Below are positions 35,769 through 48,788 of a DNA stretch of 64,000 nucleotides, one piece after another. A model generated the notes under the pieces. That model worked only from the letters and a program-made list of their open reading frames with translations. It was not told the DNA's origin and did not search any database. The translations under genes were made by a program, and so were the position numbers. Within the stretch, counting starts at the first letter, position 1. Each line of letters opens with the position of its first letter. The stretch is from Cutaneotrichosporon cavernicola (taxonomy: Eukaryota; Basidiomycota; Tremellomycetes; Trichosporonales; Trichosporonaceae): the NCBI RefSeq assembly GCF_030864355.1, contig NC_083393.1:1922001-1986000 (forward strand). Direction: 5' to 3'.

Positions 35769-37316
35769 CATAGGAGGATTACTCGGCGTGCCTGTTGTCG
35801 GCAATTGCCGAAGCTCGAAGAATCTGGATCAATGGGATCGATAGGATCAAGCATCAATGACGATAATGAAAGGGGCCAAGCGCGATGGGAAGGTCCAATG
35901 GCGAGATGCCGAACCTTGTTGCATCAGTGGGATGAGAGAGGTGAGAGGCCGAGGTGGGGCCAGACCACGGACCCACCTCAGCCTGGCCAAGCAAGGTTGA
36001 CCGCTGTTGTCGCGGGTTTTACGGACTTGGCGATCGGTCAGGCTGTTGCCGGTTTGCATTCTGGATGATGATTGGCTAGAAAGCTGAGCACATGACCATT
36101 CAGGTTGCCCGCGAGGTCAAGATTGGAATAAGCAGCTGAGAGAATGATGAGGTGGGGAACCGCGGGGTTGCCATAAGTGGGGGGTGGTTCATGGCCCCTC
36201 ACTGTATTGCGCCTTACGCATCCTTTTTGACCCTTGCTAGGTCCCTGTTTGAACTCGTCAGCGGCTGCGTCTGTGTTGTGGGTTATTGCGGGATTACGAG
36301 CTAGTGTGAGCCATTGATGGCGATCTGGACCCACTCCCCATACAGACAAACCCTTATACGGTTATAGGTGTATGCCGCCACAACCAACAACAAGGTACAG
36401 CCTGCGCTTTGCCTGCGTCTGCTCACTGCGTCCACACGACCTGCAACCAGTCTCCTGATCTCCTACCTCGCTTGGCTCCAATAGTCTCTGCCTCCAATCT
36501 CACTCTGCCGACTCTATTGCTCTTTGGCTCTGTAACTCTGGTCGCCTATCTCCACTCCTCGCCCCCCGCCCCCACCTCCCTCGCTTCCCCCGCTACTGCT
36601 GACCCATCATCCTCACCGTCACTTGATCCATCCTCGCTACCGCTCCCGTGGCACCACCCAACGCCGATAGTACCTCTTACCAGTCGGCAAGCGGGCATTC
36701 ATTCGACTTGATTCAAGCCATCCCACTCGCTCTGGGCTGGGCGCTCGGCACCTGTAGTATATCGCACCGCTCAACGGACTGCTCGACTGCCTGTGCGTGG
36801 CGATCGTCGTGACCTCCCACGACCAAGACTGGTGTCCGCACAGACCGCTTGGTACCCGTGCGCCCATTTGGCATTCACCCACTCTTGCATTGCCCCTTAC
36901 TAGACATCACTCAACTATCTATTCTTCTTCTTCTTTCTCTCTCTCTCTCTCCTTCACTCTTCCATTTGTCCCGCGACTACATCCCTACCTACCTATCCAC
37001 CTACCCTACCCACACCCACACCCACACCCACACCCACGTCAACATCCACACGCGGTAGACTGCGATACCACTCTCACTCTCTCATTCGGCCATCCCAACC
37101 CAATCCTCCTCACTCATTCCCCAACCCTTCCCTCAAACCTCTCCCTCCCGCGAACCGTGGCATCCTCGTCGAATCAGACACTGGCTCGACTTGCCTCCCA
37201 ACCACTCGCCCACCATCACGGCACGCACTCCGGCCCGGCGCTCAACCGCCCACACACGCCGCCGCTCGTCGTCGCCCTCGCGTCTCCCGTCCGTCCCACC
37301 TCCTCCCCGGCCGGGC
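35769..37316. other. Intergenic region and long pyrimidine-rich leader of PPS1
   Basis: This 1.5-kb stretch has no supported gene. 35769-36360 looks like ordinary intergenic DNA. From about 36400 to 37316 the plus strand is strongly C- and T-rich, with a TCTCTCTC run near 36935-36955 and a CACACC tandem repeat at about 37008-37036, as expected of a long leader. The open frame continues upstream of the chosen ATG to at least 37143, but no in-frame ATG lies there. Confidence 0.5.
37008..37036 (+). repeat. CACACC tandem repeat in the PPS1 leader
   Basis: About five copies of ACCCAC/CACACC in the pyrimidine- and C-rich leader. Confidence 0.8.
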
Positions 37317-40300
37317 ATGTCGCTCGTCATGCCGCTTCCGCCTCCCGCGGCGCGGTACGCCGTCTCGCGATCCAGCACTCCAGGGGTGAGCCGCGGCGGC
37401 TCCCCCGTCCGTGATGTCCCTACCCCGCCAATGTCGGCGCGCATCCACTCGCGCCCCGGCACCCCACCCCCTGGCATGGCCAAGGACCACCACCCGATCT
37501 CGGCGCCTCCAACCCCCGTCAACACGACGCACCTTCTTCCCATCCCCCTTCCCAGTGTCGCGCCCGGCATACCCGGCCTCAGCGCCCTGGGAATGGAGCG
37601 CTGCCGCTCGTCCGAGGCCGTGCTCACCCACTCACACTCGCACGTCCGTGCACCAGACAAGGGTTCGGGAACCACTAGCGCGGACGCCACCCCCCGCAAA
37701 CCACATCCCCTGGGCGCTAACCCCCCCGCGAACGCGGCCACTGCCCTCCTCGACCTTCCGTCGTCGGGTGAAGTGTCGCCCCTCGGCTCACCCGATATGG
37801 GTAACCGCGTCGTTGACGATCTGGGTGCCCCAGCGCTCCACGACGACCATCTCCACCCGCAACAGGCTCACCCTCATCCGCAGCACCAACAGCTCGACGG
37901 CTGCGACGCGCACGAGCATGGCCTAGCGCACGAGCACGAACACGAGCACGAGCACCTCGACCACGGGGACCACGACGAGCGCATGGACATTGACGAGGTT
38001 GAGGTTCCGGTTCCCGAGTTAGGTGCGCCGACGAGCGACGACGCCGGCGTGTGGGGCATGCCCAAGTGGGGCTTAGAGGATGAGCGTCCCGAGGTGCGCC
38101 CCGGTGTCCGCCTCGTCGGCATGGAGGAACTGCCTGCCCTGATCGAGCGGCATTCACTGCTTGACACCCCGAGCCAGGTTGTCTTTCCCTGGTTACACGG
38201 TATTGCCGACGACGGCATGAAGGGACGCGAGATGGGTGCCTTCTTCGGCTACGGCCCGCCGTTCGAGCCCCCTCCCTATCGCGGCCTCTCCGTCGTTCTT
38301 GCGCCGCCGCATCCGCTCGATAAGCAGCAGCGTCTGGCGACGTCGCCAGTGACGGCCACGACGTCTCCTCTGGTTCCGGCTCACGAGGCGGGTGGCGGCG
38401 CACGCGCGCCGTCGCCGAACCACCTCAACCTTCCGCCGCCGCGTGAAAACGGGTCCAATTCATCCGGATCGTATTCGTCGATGGGCAGCACCGCGATCAC
38501 TTCGCCGACGATGACAGCGGAGTCCCTCGACCCTACGACGCCTCCGCCAACGGAGCAGAAGCTCGCCGCCAACGTCGGCGTACAGGAAGCGTCGTCGGAT
38601 TCCGACGGCGACCACGACGTCCAGATGCACCCGTGCACCGACAAGCGTGTCGGCGTTGCCAGCCCTCGCTCCGAGAACACGGCTCCGCCCGACATCGTCC
38701 CCGACCATGGCTCTGACTCGGACAGCGACAGCGACGAGTCATACATATCCGACGACGATCCGGGCCCGAGCTGCATTCTCATGAACGCGGTGCACGCGCA
38801 GGACGTATTCGAACTTCCTCAGTACCCACCGCCGGGTCGCCGGCCTAGCTTCGGCCGTGCCGCGCTGAACGCCGAGAGACGGCCATGGGGTCGTTTCCGC
38901 GCTCCCCGTTTGCCCAACCAGATAAACTTGCGCAACCTCAACATCCAGCAGATCAAGTACGCGACAATTTCCGATATCATCGTGTACACTCGCAACGGCG
39001 TTGGGCCTGGTATCCTCGAGGTCGCGGAGGCGATGGCTGTCGCGCAGGAGGAGCTCTATCGCCAACGCGTGGAGGAGTTCTACCGCCACGTCCACGGTCG
39101 CGGGGAAGGCGAGGGCATAAACCGCCCCGTCAAGTACGGCGTGTGGGTGCTTGTCGAGCCATTCTCCAAGGTTGAGAAGTTCTGTCCCGACTTGGTGAAC
39201 ATTGACTGCATGGGCAACCAGACGAGCAACTCGCGGCTCGTTGACCTGTTTGAGCGCGAGGCGTACGAGAGCCGCGCCATGACGCGTGCTTCCGAGGTCG
39301 TCGAGGGCTTCTGGGTTGGCAACGATACGGACGTTCCTGGTGGTGCAGACGATGGCGCGGGCGCCAGAGTCCCGTTCGATATGTGTGTCAAGGCGTCCGA
39401 GTGCTCGGATATGCCAACGAGCGCGGCGATCGCTGTCGCGTACCGCCAGTTATTGGCACTCGACCGTGTCCGCGGGCAGCACGATGAGGTGCAGAACACT
39501 TGGACAGCGTCGCCTGCGACCACGGCCCTGCGCAACCTACTCTCGCCGGCTGGCCCAGCCACACCGCAGATCAACGAAAGCACGCCTCTACCTCGGCCTC
39601 GCGCTAACGCCCTCGGCACATCCCCGGACGAGACGCACATCTATGCGCAGCAGCACGCGGTAGAGAACCACTACGTCGCCATCGAATGTGCTGGTTCTTG
39701 TAGAACTATCACGGGTCAGATGCGCAACCTCGCGACGATGACTGAGAAGGTGGTCGAGCTCGTCTCGTTCCTCCGCAAGATCATCGAGGGGCGCGACAAG
39801 ACCGGCATCAAGCGTCAGGTGCTTGTACACTGCCAGGACGGTTACACCGAGTCGAGCATCCTCGTTCTGTCGTACATCATGGCGTCGCTTGGGGTATCTC
39901 TGCCTGAGGCGTACTTGCATCTCCAGCTCGTTGCCAAGCGCTCTTTCTTCCTGTACCCAACCGACAAGCCGCTACTGCATCGCATCGACGCACGCTTGGC
40001 GCAGGAGCGTCGTGACCGGGCGATCAAGTGCATGCGCTCATCAAACGGATCGGCTTCGCCGGTCACGCCATCCAGTCCGAGCTCGAATTCGCCGGCTCCC
40101 GCGTCGCGCTGGAAGCCGTGGGGCTTCATACGTGGTAGCGGCGGCGTGTCCGCCCCGCACGTGCCGCTGATCGAGTCGCAGCCGCCAACCACGCCAAAGC
40201 GCAACGTCGATGCCGCCAGACGCGTGCTCGTCGACGAGGGCCAGGGCGGCAGCCAGGCGGCCCTTGACTGCCGCGTTTGGTTCGAGGACAAGCGCTTTGA

Positions 40301-41254
40301 TGGTTTCCCGTCGCGCATCCTCCCGTTCTTATACCTCGGCAACCTCGAGCACGCAGGTAACGCCGCGATGCTCAAGTCCCTCAAAATCACGCACGTCGTG
40401 TCCGTCGGGGAGAGTCTACTCGACGTTGCGATCGACCACGACCCGCTCCACGGCTATATCGGGAGCAACACGCTCGCGGCCGAGGCTAGAGCCGGGAGAA
40501 TCCAAGTGTAAGTGGCGATCGGCACAATTCTATTAGCATCGCTGACGCCAGTCTCGACCTCACGGATGTGCGCGATGACGGTAACGACCCTCTGCGACCT
40601 GTCATCGCTCGTGCGTGCGAATGGATGGAGGGCGCCCGCGCCGCCGGTGGGAGCGTGCTCGTGCACTGTCGTGTCGGTGTTTCGCGTAGTGCAAGCATTG
40701 TGGTGAGTCACCAGATACCGGATTCCGCTCACGCAGATGGCGTACCTCATGAAATACCGCGGTATGGGTCTCATGGACGCATACCTGATGACCCGCGCGC
40801 GGCGCCTGAACGGTGCGTGACTGTGATTTCCGAGCTAACGACAGTGCTTATCCAGCCGAACCTGCGCTTCTTCCACGAGCTGTTTGGGTGGGAGGTGGAG
40901 CTGTCCCGCTCCGAGGCCGAGTGCCGTGAGGAGCGCAAGCGCGAGGCCGTTGCGGCTGGTGTGCGGGATCCCTCCGCTCTCGCACTACTGGACCGCGAGC
41001 CACCACCGCGCAAGATCCTGTACACGTGGCCCACGTTCTGCCGCGACGTGGTGAGTACCATGAACAAGCCGAGACCCGGCGGTCGTATTGGGGATCGTCA
41101 CATGCCACGGGGACTACCCGCGATTGCCCAATCGAGCGTCCTGCGACGTCCGGTTCATTGGCGGCCGTGGCGGACGCTATATCGTGGACTAATTGTTTCC
41201 GGATGCACAAGCTGACGCCAGCATTGCCTGAACCGCCGGTTCCTGTGCAACTAG
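37317..41254 (+). CDS. PPS1: PPS1-like dual-specificity protein phosphatase
   Basis: Predicted 1,218-residue phosphatase from exons 37317-40507, 40552-40702, 40737-40812, 40845-41050 and 41222-41254. The first 500 residues are Pro/Ser-rich with a His-Glu-Asp stretch (HEHEHEHEHLDHGDHDE, about 215-235). A first phosphatase-like domain (about 800-900) carries HCQDGYTES where an active enzyme would have HCxxGxxR, so it lacks the catalytic Arg and is probably inactive. The second domain (about 990-1,130) has LPFLYLGNLEHAGN and an intact HCRVGVSRS loop, followed by AYLMKYRGM and the Pps1-type end LNRRFLCN. Yeast Pps1 affects S phase and nuclear division; substrates are unclear. The last intron is 171 nt, and the ten-codon last exon restores the family C-terminus. 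The ATG is the first in frame; a near-cognate TTG lies at 37191. Confidence 0.85.
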
Positions 41255-42971
41255 CAGGCCTTGAGCTCCAAGATTGTTGTCAAGAATGCCCGGGTAGCTT
41301 GCATGCTGTTGTACACCTCTGCTGCCCGTTCCGTAGTGTGGTTGTCGTTGCATGAATACCCGTCTCAGCAGTGCCATTCCACAGCGCTGGTAGATGCGGG
41401 CTGCACTGTCTACGCAAGCTCTACGCAAGCGAGTTGCAGGGCAAGGATGACGCGCTCAACATGGTCCCCTGGAGAGGTTGAAGCACCTCGGACGATAGGA
41501 CCGATCCGATGAAGCCGAAGCTTGGTGATGAGTCTGGTTCCGCCTTCGCTAGGGACGATCGAACATTAGATTCGATCGTTGCCCTAGGTGGCGCCACACA
41601 CAAAACATGCCCCAATGACCCAAGGTAAAGCATACTCTTCTCGTTCTACACCTCTTTCGTCTTCTGGATTATAGTTGCGCTGGAACGAAATAGGGCTTGA
41701 AACGTATGCCAAAGCTACCCGACACGAAAGAGTAGTAAGATGTCTAGTTGACCAAGGTCCCAAGAAAATGGAGAGTTGTGCCTTAGCCCTGCCCTACGTC
41801 TATCTCAATTGTTCCGTTGTTATAGTCGGGCCAGGTGGGGAGGCGGGCCCAGATTCTGACGCCTCTTGGTTCAGTTGATGCTTCATTCGACTGGAGATAT
41901 ACACCTTGCATCTCTCTCACCTTATCTTGTTCATTCATTCTCAATCGTTGCTTTGCGCACGCGAACTCGACAACGCGACTCACGATCCGCGTCCAAAAGC
42001 CCCGCCCATCTCCTTCAATCCTTCCTCCTCCCAACCTCACTTGACCCCACCGTCTCCCACCATCGTTTCCCACCATCGCCTCACCGCTCAGCCTCCAGAC
42101 ATACCGGACGCCTCAACGCCCCAACGCCCCCAAGTCGACTCCCCAGCTTGCCTACTCTCAAGCACTCAAGGACGAAGCGGCGATCTCCCTACCAGCCCTG
42201 TGGATTGTGGATCACGCGTTGTTGTGCACGACCCCTCACTCACGGTCTTTCCCTTTGGATCAAAGCGCGCCACAACCGCAACACGAGGATAACTCTCGCA
42301 CCTCACCGCCGCCATTGCCGCATTCCCGTACATTATTCCCGGTTGCACGTTCCACACTCTCCTGTCTGTCGCAAGCTGGCTACTAGCTACTAGTTGGTTG
42401 ATCTACGCAGAGTAGACTGAGTGAAGAGTTGTGAAACGAGATTACCAGATGGGCGCGGATGAGGACAAACTAGCAGACTTTGATTAGGAGGGGCGCTCGA
42501 TCACAACAAGGCAAATTCCACCACAGGCCACCCCACACACCCACCCACTTGGTGCTTGACATTTGTGTCCAGCATCTCGATCACAACCTGCCTTCTCTTC
42601 TCTCCATCTTTCTCTCCCTCTCACTCCTTTGCATCGCCACATCACATCCTCGCCACTCAACACTTTCCAACCGCAACGCACGCATCAACATTACATCACT
42701 CGTGCTCGCTCGTCTCACCACTTTAGGCCCGACCCCATCCTCAGTGGGCATTTAGCGTGTGTAAGTTGAAGAGCCTGGGATCCCGGCTTCCCGTGTCTCC
42801 ACCTTCAGCCGCAATTCTACACTCGACACGGCTAGTCACCTCCAACGGCATCCCTTTCCATCTTACACAATCCACATTGTCACACCTCTTTCCCTACATA
42901 CACGCCGCCCTGCCCCAGCCTCAGGCTGTCAACTCACAAGCAGCCGAGCGCCCCGCGCCGCGCCGACCACG
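41255..42971. other. Intergenic region and leader upstream of the MHYT gene
   Basis: This 1.7-kb stretch has no convincing gene. 41255-41700 is the PPS1 3' region and includes a 15-bp imperfect hairpin at 41549-41587. From about 41890 to 42971 the plus strand is C- and T-rich (several CCATC and CTCTC runs), which fits a long leader for the MHYT gene; a GTAAGT at 42762 could be the donor of a leader intron. Open frames here have no domain character. Confidence 0.5.
41549..41587. other. Strong hairpin, 15 bp stem with 2-nt bulge
   Basis: The left arm (41549-41563, CTAGGGACGATCGAA) pairs with the right arm (41571-41587) through nine perfect pairs, a TG bulge on the right side at 41580-41581, and six more pairs. 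The loop is CATTAGA. It lies 295 bp after the PPS1 stop, outside any gene I can support. Confidence 0.8.
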
Positions 42972-45900
42972 ATGCGCCCACCATCCCCAATACAGAGAGC
43001 GGCACGCAGCCGACGCACCATGCGCGCAGCGACCGTCGCATTCGTTTTCGCTCTCACCGCGCCGTACCTCGCTGAGGCGTCCCCCGTCCCCTTTCCCTCC
43101 CGCTCCAGTCATGACCCACATCCTCCCACCACCAAAGAACGAGATTCTACGTTGGCCGAGGCCGCCATCGTCGGCACCATCTCCCTCCTCCAGTCGGCGC
43201 TGCGGGGCACATCAGACGACCCACGCGCCCCACCAGATCGGAGATGGCCACAGCTCGGCGCCGCATGGTTCGACCCCGCGCAACAGCTCTACCGCCTGCC
43301 GGAGGGCTACGTAGTCCTCCGCCAGACAATGAGCCCTGGTTTCATCGTGCTCTCGTACCTCATGTCGCTCGTCGGAGCGCTATGCACCCTCGAGCTCCTC
43401 ATCCGCCGCACCTCGAACCGCGGTATCTCCAATGTCCTCCTCCTCGCATCTGCGGGCATCTGCTTCGGCGCAGTCTCGACATTCGCCATGCACTTCGTCG
43501 GTAACCAGTCGTTGGCGCTACACCACCCCAAACAGCTCGAGGACCCATCGTACCCCGATATCCACCTCTCCTACCAGGGCGGCTACACTGTCCTGTCTCT
43601 CGTCGCATCGTGTCTCGCCATGACCTTCGCATTCTTCGTCATGGGCACAGACATCCGCGTCTCTCAATGGAAGCAGTGGTGGTACTCGTCTGGCTCGTCT
43701 ACGGCCGGCAGCGACCGCAAGCTGCGCCGCACACCGACAAGTCCCAGCTGGAAGCTCCACAAGGCCAAAGCCAGCGTCAGGTCGGCCAACGTCGCTACCA
43801 TTTTCCACCAGGCCGGGATGATGCCGTCCTGGTCCCTCGACGGGCCAAGAGGCCGACATTCGAACGGTGGATGGAAAGACCTTATGCCATGGCGCTCGGC
43901 GAGGCGGCCATCGAACCCCCTGGCCCCGCAGACATATGACACGGATGTCGATGAGGACACACTCATCCGTCAGGACAAGGAGCTGAACGAACTCGACTTC
44001 CGCCACGGCCGCTTGGCAGTTCGTGACGAGCTCGACCGCCGAGCGCTCCATGTCGGGACGCTGCAGGATTCCGATGCTGGTTCACCAGTCTCGCCCGTCT
44101 CGCCTCTCCTGTCGCAGCAGACACAGCTCCAGCTGTCCCCACTCGCACCGTTCTACCCCGCCGGGCCGCAGGCAACGCCGACCTACCGCGCTCCATCGCC
44201 GACTTTCGACCCGGGGTACTCGTTCCCGCCTAGAGACTCGACCACCAACTTACTCCCCCACCACGAGCCAGTTCCACCGCCACTTGCAAGCCTGGCCCCG
44301 ATGGCCGGTCGCGAACCCGCCGTTATGCAGAGCGGCCGTCGTGCTTCCCTCCCGGCCATCACCACGCCGTTTACCCCGCGTATTGCGCAGACCCTGTCTA
44401 GAATCCAGAGCCTCCCTGAGCCGGATCCAGATGCACCTACAACGCCCAACATTCTCCAAGACGCCCAATTGCCCCACGCCGACCTCGCCGAGCCGCCCTC
44501 GAACACCCAGTCCAAGGTTACCTGCTCGGCTACCACGTCGTCCTCGGACGCAGCGACCGGTACAACAGGGGACGAGTTTGATTCCGATGCTCTCTACGAT
44601 GAGGAGGGCGAGCTCAAGATCAAGAAAGTCGGGTGGCGCGAGCGTCTTCGCTTCAAGATTCAGGCAGGGCTTCCGCTAACCCGGCTCGAGCAGGCGCAGC
44701 GGTTCCTCGGACTCGACGTGGTCACCTGGACCGAGGTCTTCAAGATCTTCGTCACGGGCATGGTCGCGGGCTGGGGCGTCGCTGCGATGCGTGAGTTGCA
44801 GTTCCGTCTCCGAACTCATCACAGACTACATTGGCCAGGTGTCCATCAACGACATTCCGTACATCGGATACAAGGTCGGATATGTGGTCGGTTCGGTCAT
44901 CATCGCATCCAGCGCGGTCATCATTGCGCTGTACATCATGTTCATCATGCTCCGTCCTAAGCTCAAGCATTCGTGGCTGTCCAAGATTATGGTCGCCTTC
45001 ATCCTGGCCCTCGCCGTTTGTGGGATGCACTACACCGGCATGCGGGGCACGATCTACGGATGGGAGATGGACCGGCGGCCAAACGCCGCGACGTCCATGA
45101 GTGGGACGAAGCGGGCCATCACGGGCATTGTCGCCGCGCTCGCTTTCGTGGCGTGCCTTGGTGTGGCGACGTTTATCGTCATGAACTCGATCCGCGACCG
45201 CAAGGAGCGTGCACGGCGCCACCGCGTCGTCGTTGCGTCCGTGCTCCTCGACGACCAGGACCGCATGTGTGTCAGCGCGATCGACGGTATGTTGCCTATG
45301 TGCGACATTGCGTCGCTTAGCCCTGGCGACGATGGAACTAAGAAGAGAGCGCTCAACGAGACGGCGTCCTCCATCGAGTCGAGCGGCCTTGGCGTCGATC
45401 TCACCACCCATAACGAGGCGTTCCTCCAGGCCATGAAGATGTCATGGTCTTGGCGCAACCCGTTCTGGTCGTCACTCAACCCGTTTGCCTCGGCGTCCGA
45501 GATAGTCGGCACGAATGGGCTGGAACTCGCCCCTTCGCCACTGCCTGTCGCGGCGGCCCAACTCCCAACGCCGCCGTCTACGCCTCTGCAACTGCAACAC
45601 CGGGGCTCTATCGCAACGGACGCCACGGCATCCCAATCCGTCATCTCGGGCATCTCGGTGGTGACCAAGCTCAACATTGCGAGATTCCTCGAGAAGTTCG
45701 CAGTGTCCGCGACCCAGCTCTCAGTGCGCCTCACCGGCAAGCAGGAGGGCCTTAGTCGCCTAGGCGTGCTGTACGACAAGATCCTTACGACTGGCTGGGT
45801 GCGTCTGCGCAACGGCAAGGACACAGTGTCCAAAGGCCAGTTAATCTTCCTTGTTCGCCGCGTGACGTCGGACGAGGAACGCTCAGACCTGCTGTCGCGT

Positions 45901-46866
45901 CACTTCATCTTTGCTGACGCGTCGTCGGTCGCGACGTCGCTGCACAAGACGCTGAGCACGCCGTTCGACGGCGTTCTATCCTTACTCGACGACATGCGTA
46001 CGTTCTGCGACCACACGATGCGCATGTCGTTGCGCCCGAACACACTGTATGCCGGTGTAGCCGTGGTGCAGGCGACGCCGTTTGATGGTCTGCGCATCCT
46101 GCTCAACAGCGAGGACCGCAGCCAAATCCCCATGCGCGAGGTGTGCACATTCTCGACGCTCCCCGGTTTGCCGGTGGACGTGGCGGATGGTCTGGCCGGC
46201 ACGCTGCAGGAGATCGGCCAAGCGGTGACGTGGCTTGATGGAATGTCACTGCTGAGCGTAATCACGCGCAACATGTCGCCCGAGAACGTGCCGCCACGTG
46301 TGGCACGTCTCCTCGCGGCCCTCGAGAAGGCCATCGTGCCCATCCTCGACAATCTGCTCTCCCAGGAAGACATGGCGTATATTCTCCCTCGCCTAACGCT
46401 GCACCCAGTGCTTGTGCCACTCACGCCCGCATCAGCCGGGCGCACCGGCAGTCCCGGCTGGGCGGCACCCCACATAATCGTCTTCTACGCCAACTACGAC
46501 GTTACTGTCACCTCGTTCGCCGACCAATGGCACCCCTTCTCCCTCTTCCGCGCGCAAAACAGCTGCGTCATGGCCGGCGCCATTGACCGCATCTCGCGCG
46601 CTGCGGCCTCAGTCCCCGAACACAACATCTACGCCCGCCGGCCCTCCAAGGTTCAATTTGAGGAGCCCGCATTCGGCAACTACTCCTTTGCCCGCGACGA
46701 GTGGAGTCCCCTCGCGGCTAGCCGTGAACGCCAGCCGCCCCGCCGTTCCAGTCTGAGCAAGACGCCGGCGCGCGAAACCGAGTCGAACGACATAAGCGGT
46801 ATCGCGGAATGGGAACCTAACTGGCTCATCAATCTTTTGCGCGCGCGACTGCGCGCTGACGCTTAG
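42972..46866 (+). CDS. Fungal MHYT-domain integral membrane sensor-like protein
   Basis: Predicted 1,286-residue membrane protein from exons 42972-44790 and 44825-46866. A hydrophobic N-terminus (residues 17-36) could be a signal peptide or anchor. Seven further hydrophobic helices follow, three of which carry the MHYT motif: STFAMHFVGN, GVAAMHYIG (completed by the intron join) and VCGMHYTGM. In bacteria MHYT domains sit in front of signalling domains and are proposed to bind copper or a gas ligand. Here no recognised output domain follows. A Pro/Ser-rich loop of about 330 residues splits the MHYT helices into a three- and a four-helix part. The C-terminal 570 residues contain conserved-looking blocks (NIARFLEKFAVSATQLSVRL, GQLIFLVRRV) and are probably cytoplasmic. 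The MHYT assignment is good; function is unknown. Confidence 0.82.
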
Positions 46867-48788
46867 GGCCTTAACATCTCTATATTTGATTCGTATTGTT
46901 GTTTCACTAGGGTGTGCATTGCATGCATGGTTTTTTTGGTTTCACGACAAGATGGAGGTGTGGCCGAGGAATAGAGGTTGGGCATGTGAGCGTTGGGAGC
47001 AGTGCGCCCTACTATCTGTGCTGTAGTTGGTGGCATCGGACACCGACGTTGCATGCCCGCGCGCGCTCAGAGTCCAAGGGGGCTAGCATGCATCGCCATC
47101 CAGGTACACGATGCATCGGCCCCCGGCCCCCGGGGCTCTCATGTTTCAATCAAGGATGTATTGACCATGTCCAAGCAATCCTGGCCGAACCCGACAAGTC
47201 GCAAGCACCAACCGAACTTGGGCCATGGTCCAACTGATGAACTGATCAGTGGCGTTATGGCGTTATGACACGGATCGCAGATCGCAGTATAGCTGTCCCA
47301 TGCCCACAGCCCGCATCTGTGCCGAGCAAAGGTTCGATGACCCCTCGAATTACACCAGCCCTCGACGCGGTTCTCACCTGCGGCATGTGCAGTGCTGGAA
47401 GCGCAACAGCATCTGGCAAGAGACGGTTGTTACATGCCCACATGCGCCCGATCAAGGACAAGGTTCTACCTTGCGCAGTTTGGGGTGTGCTTGAGCCCCA
47501 TTGTCCAATCGTCCTCAACCCGTCTTGCGGCAACAACAGTAGAAACAGCACGGACGACTCACTAAAGTTGCACAGATACTAGGGTACCATTATACGAAGT
47601 GATGAGTGCCCGACGCCTAAACCAGGGTACAAAGGTCGAAGCCAGCCTTGGAAAATAATGTAAACAGCGCCACTCCGAGAGTTTAGGTGTGTTCCGGTAG
47701 ATACTGGACTCGGTTGATGGGATTTGTCCATCAACATGAGTGACTTGCGACGTCAACGTTGAGGTAAAGGGATCCCTCGGGTATCGAGCGACGCCAAAAT
47801 CCTCATCACTACAACGACAAGAAATGTGACTATATGCGTACGGTATGCGAGGAACATTGCCCATATCTACTGATGAGGGGATGGTACATTAGAATGTGCG
47901 TGTGAGGCGACGAACCGTTCAAGTCAGAGCATTCTGCGGGTATCAAGGGGGTGAGATGTGCGGGGTCTAGGCGTTGACGGCATGGAGGATATGAAACCAG
48001 TTTCATGTGTAAGTGTAGTGTGTATGAGACAGTCGACGGCTTTCTGCTTGGTCCATAATGCATAATGAGTCTGAGCACATAACTATTCTTCTCTAAGCGT
48101 AAGGCTACGCCCCACGCGTCGGTAGAGAAAAGGGCGGTTGATGAACATTAGTGCCAAGGTGCGCACATGAGGACTTGGCCGCGTCGCGTCGCAACGGCTC
48201 TGTCTCTTTCACACGCCCCTAACCCCAAATCGTCTTTTTGGTTGACGTTGGTTTACGGCTGACGCTATGGCGTGCCTACCCTTGCCGTGCCGTTCCGGTC
48301 CGTAACAGGTGAACCCTTTGTACCTCCTAATGGTTTAATAGCGTACTAGTATCTGTTAGCTTGTTAGAGAGAGATTAGAGCGAGAGAGAGGGCGAGAGAG
48401 AGAGACAGAGACAAGGTTTTGGTAGAACGCAGAGTGCTTGCGAGTTGCACACAAAGAGTCAGCCACAGTTAGATATTTAAGGACAATTACCCTGAATTTT
48501 GGTTTCAAGCTGCCTCCCTGTTACTACTGGATGTGTGAACCCTGGGTTTGGAGGCACCTGGATTACTTGCTTTGGCACCCGAAGTGGTCATTTCAGGAGG
48601 GAAACGCACACTCACTTGATTCTCTTGGCTCTTAGCTTGTAGCTTCTAGACAACCAGACCAAATCAACTTGACAACACACCGCATCTTATCCCTCTCTTC
48701 TTGCTCTTTCTCATCTAGTCATCTAGCTGGTTAAACATCCCCCCTCCTCCCCCCGCCAGCTTCCCTCTCTCTCTCATACTGACTAGCC
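46867..48788. other. Intergenic region upstream of the aspartic protease
   Basis: This 1.9-kb stretch holds no supported gene or RNA. It includes short direct duplications (GGCGTTATGGCGTTATG at about 47252-47268, GATCGCAGATCGCAG at 47274-47288) and a GA-rich tract at about 48365-48411. The last 100 bases before the protease start are pyrimidine-rich (CTTCCCTCTCTCTCTC), as for other leaders in the window. Confidence 0.5.
48365..48411 (+). repeat. GA-rich simple-sequence tract
   Basis: Imperfect run of GAGA units on the plus strand, about 400 bp upstream of the protease start. Confidence 0.75.
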
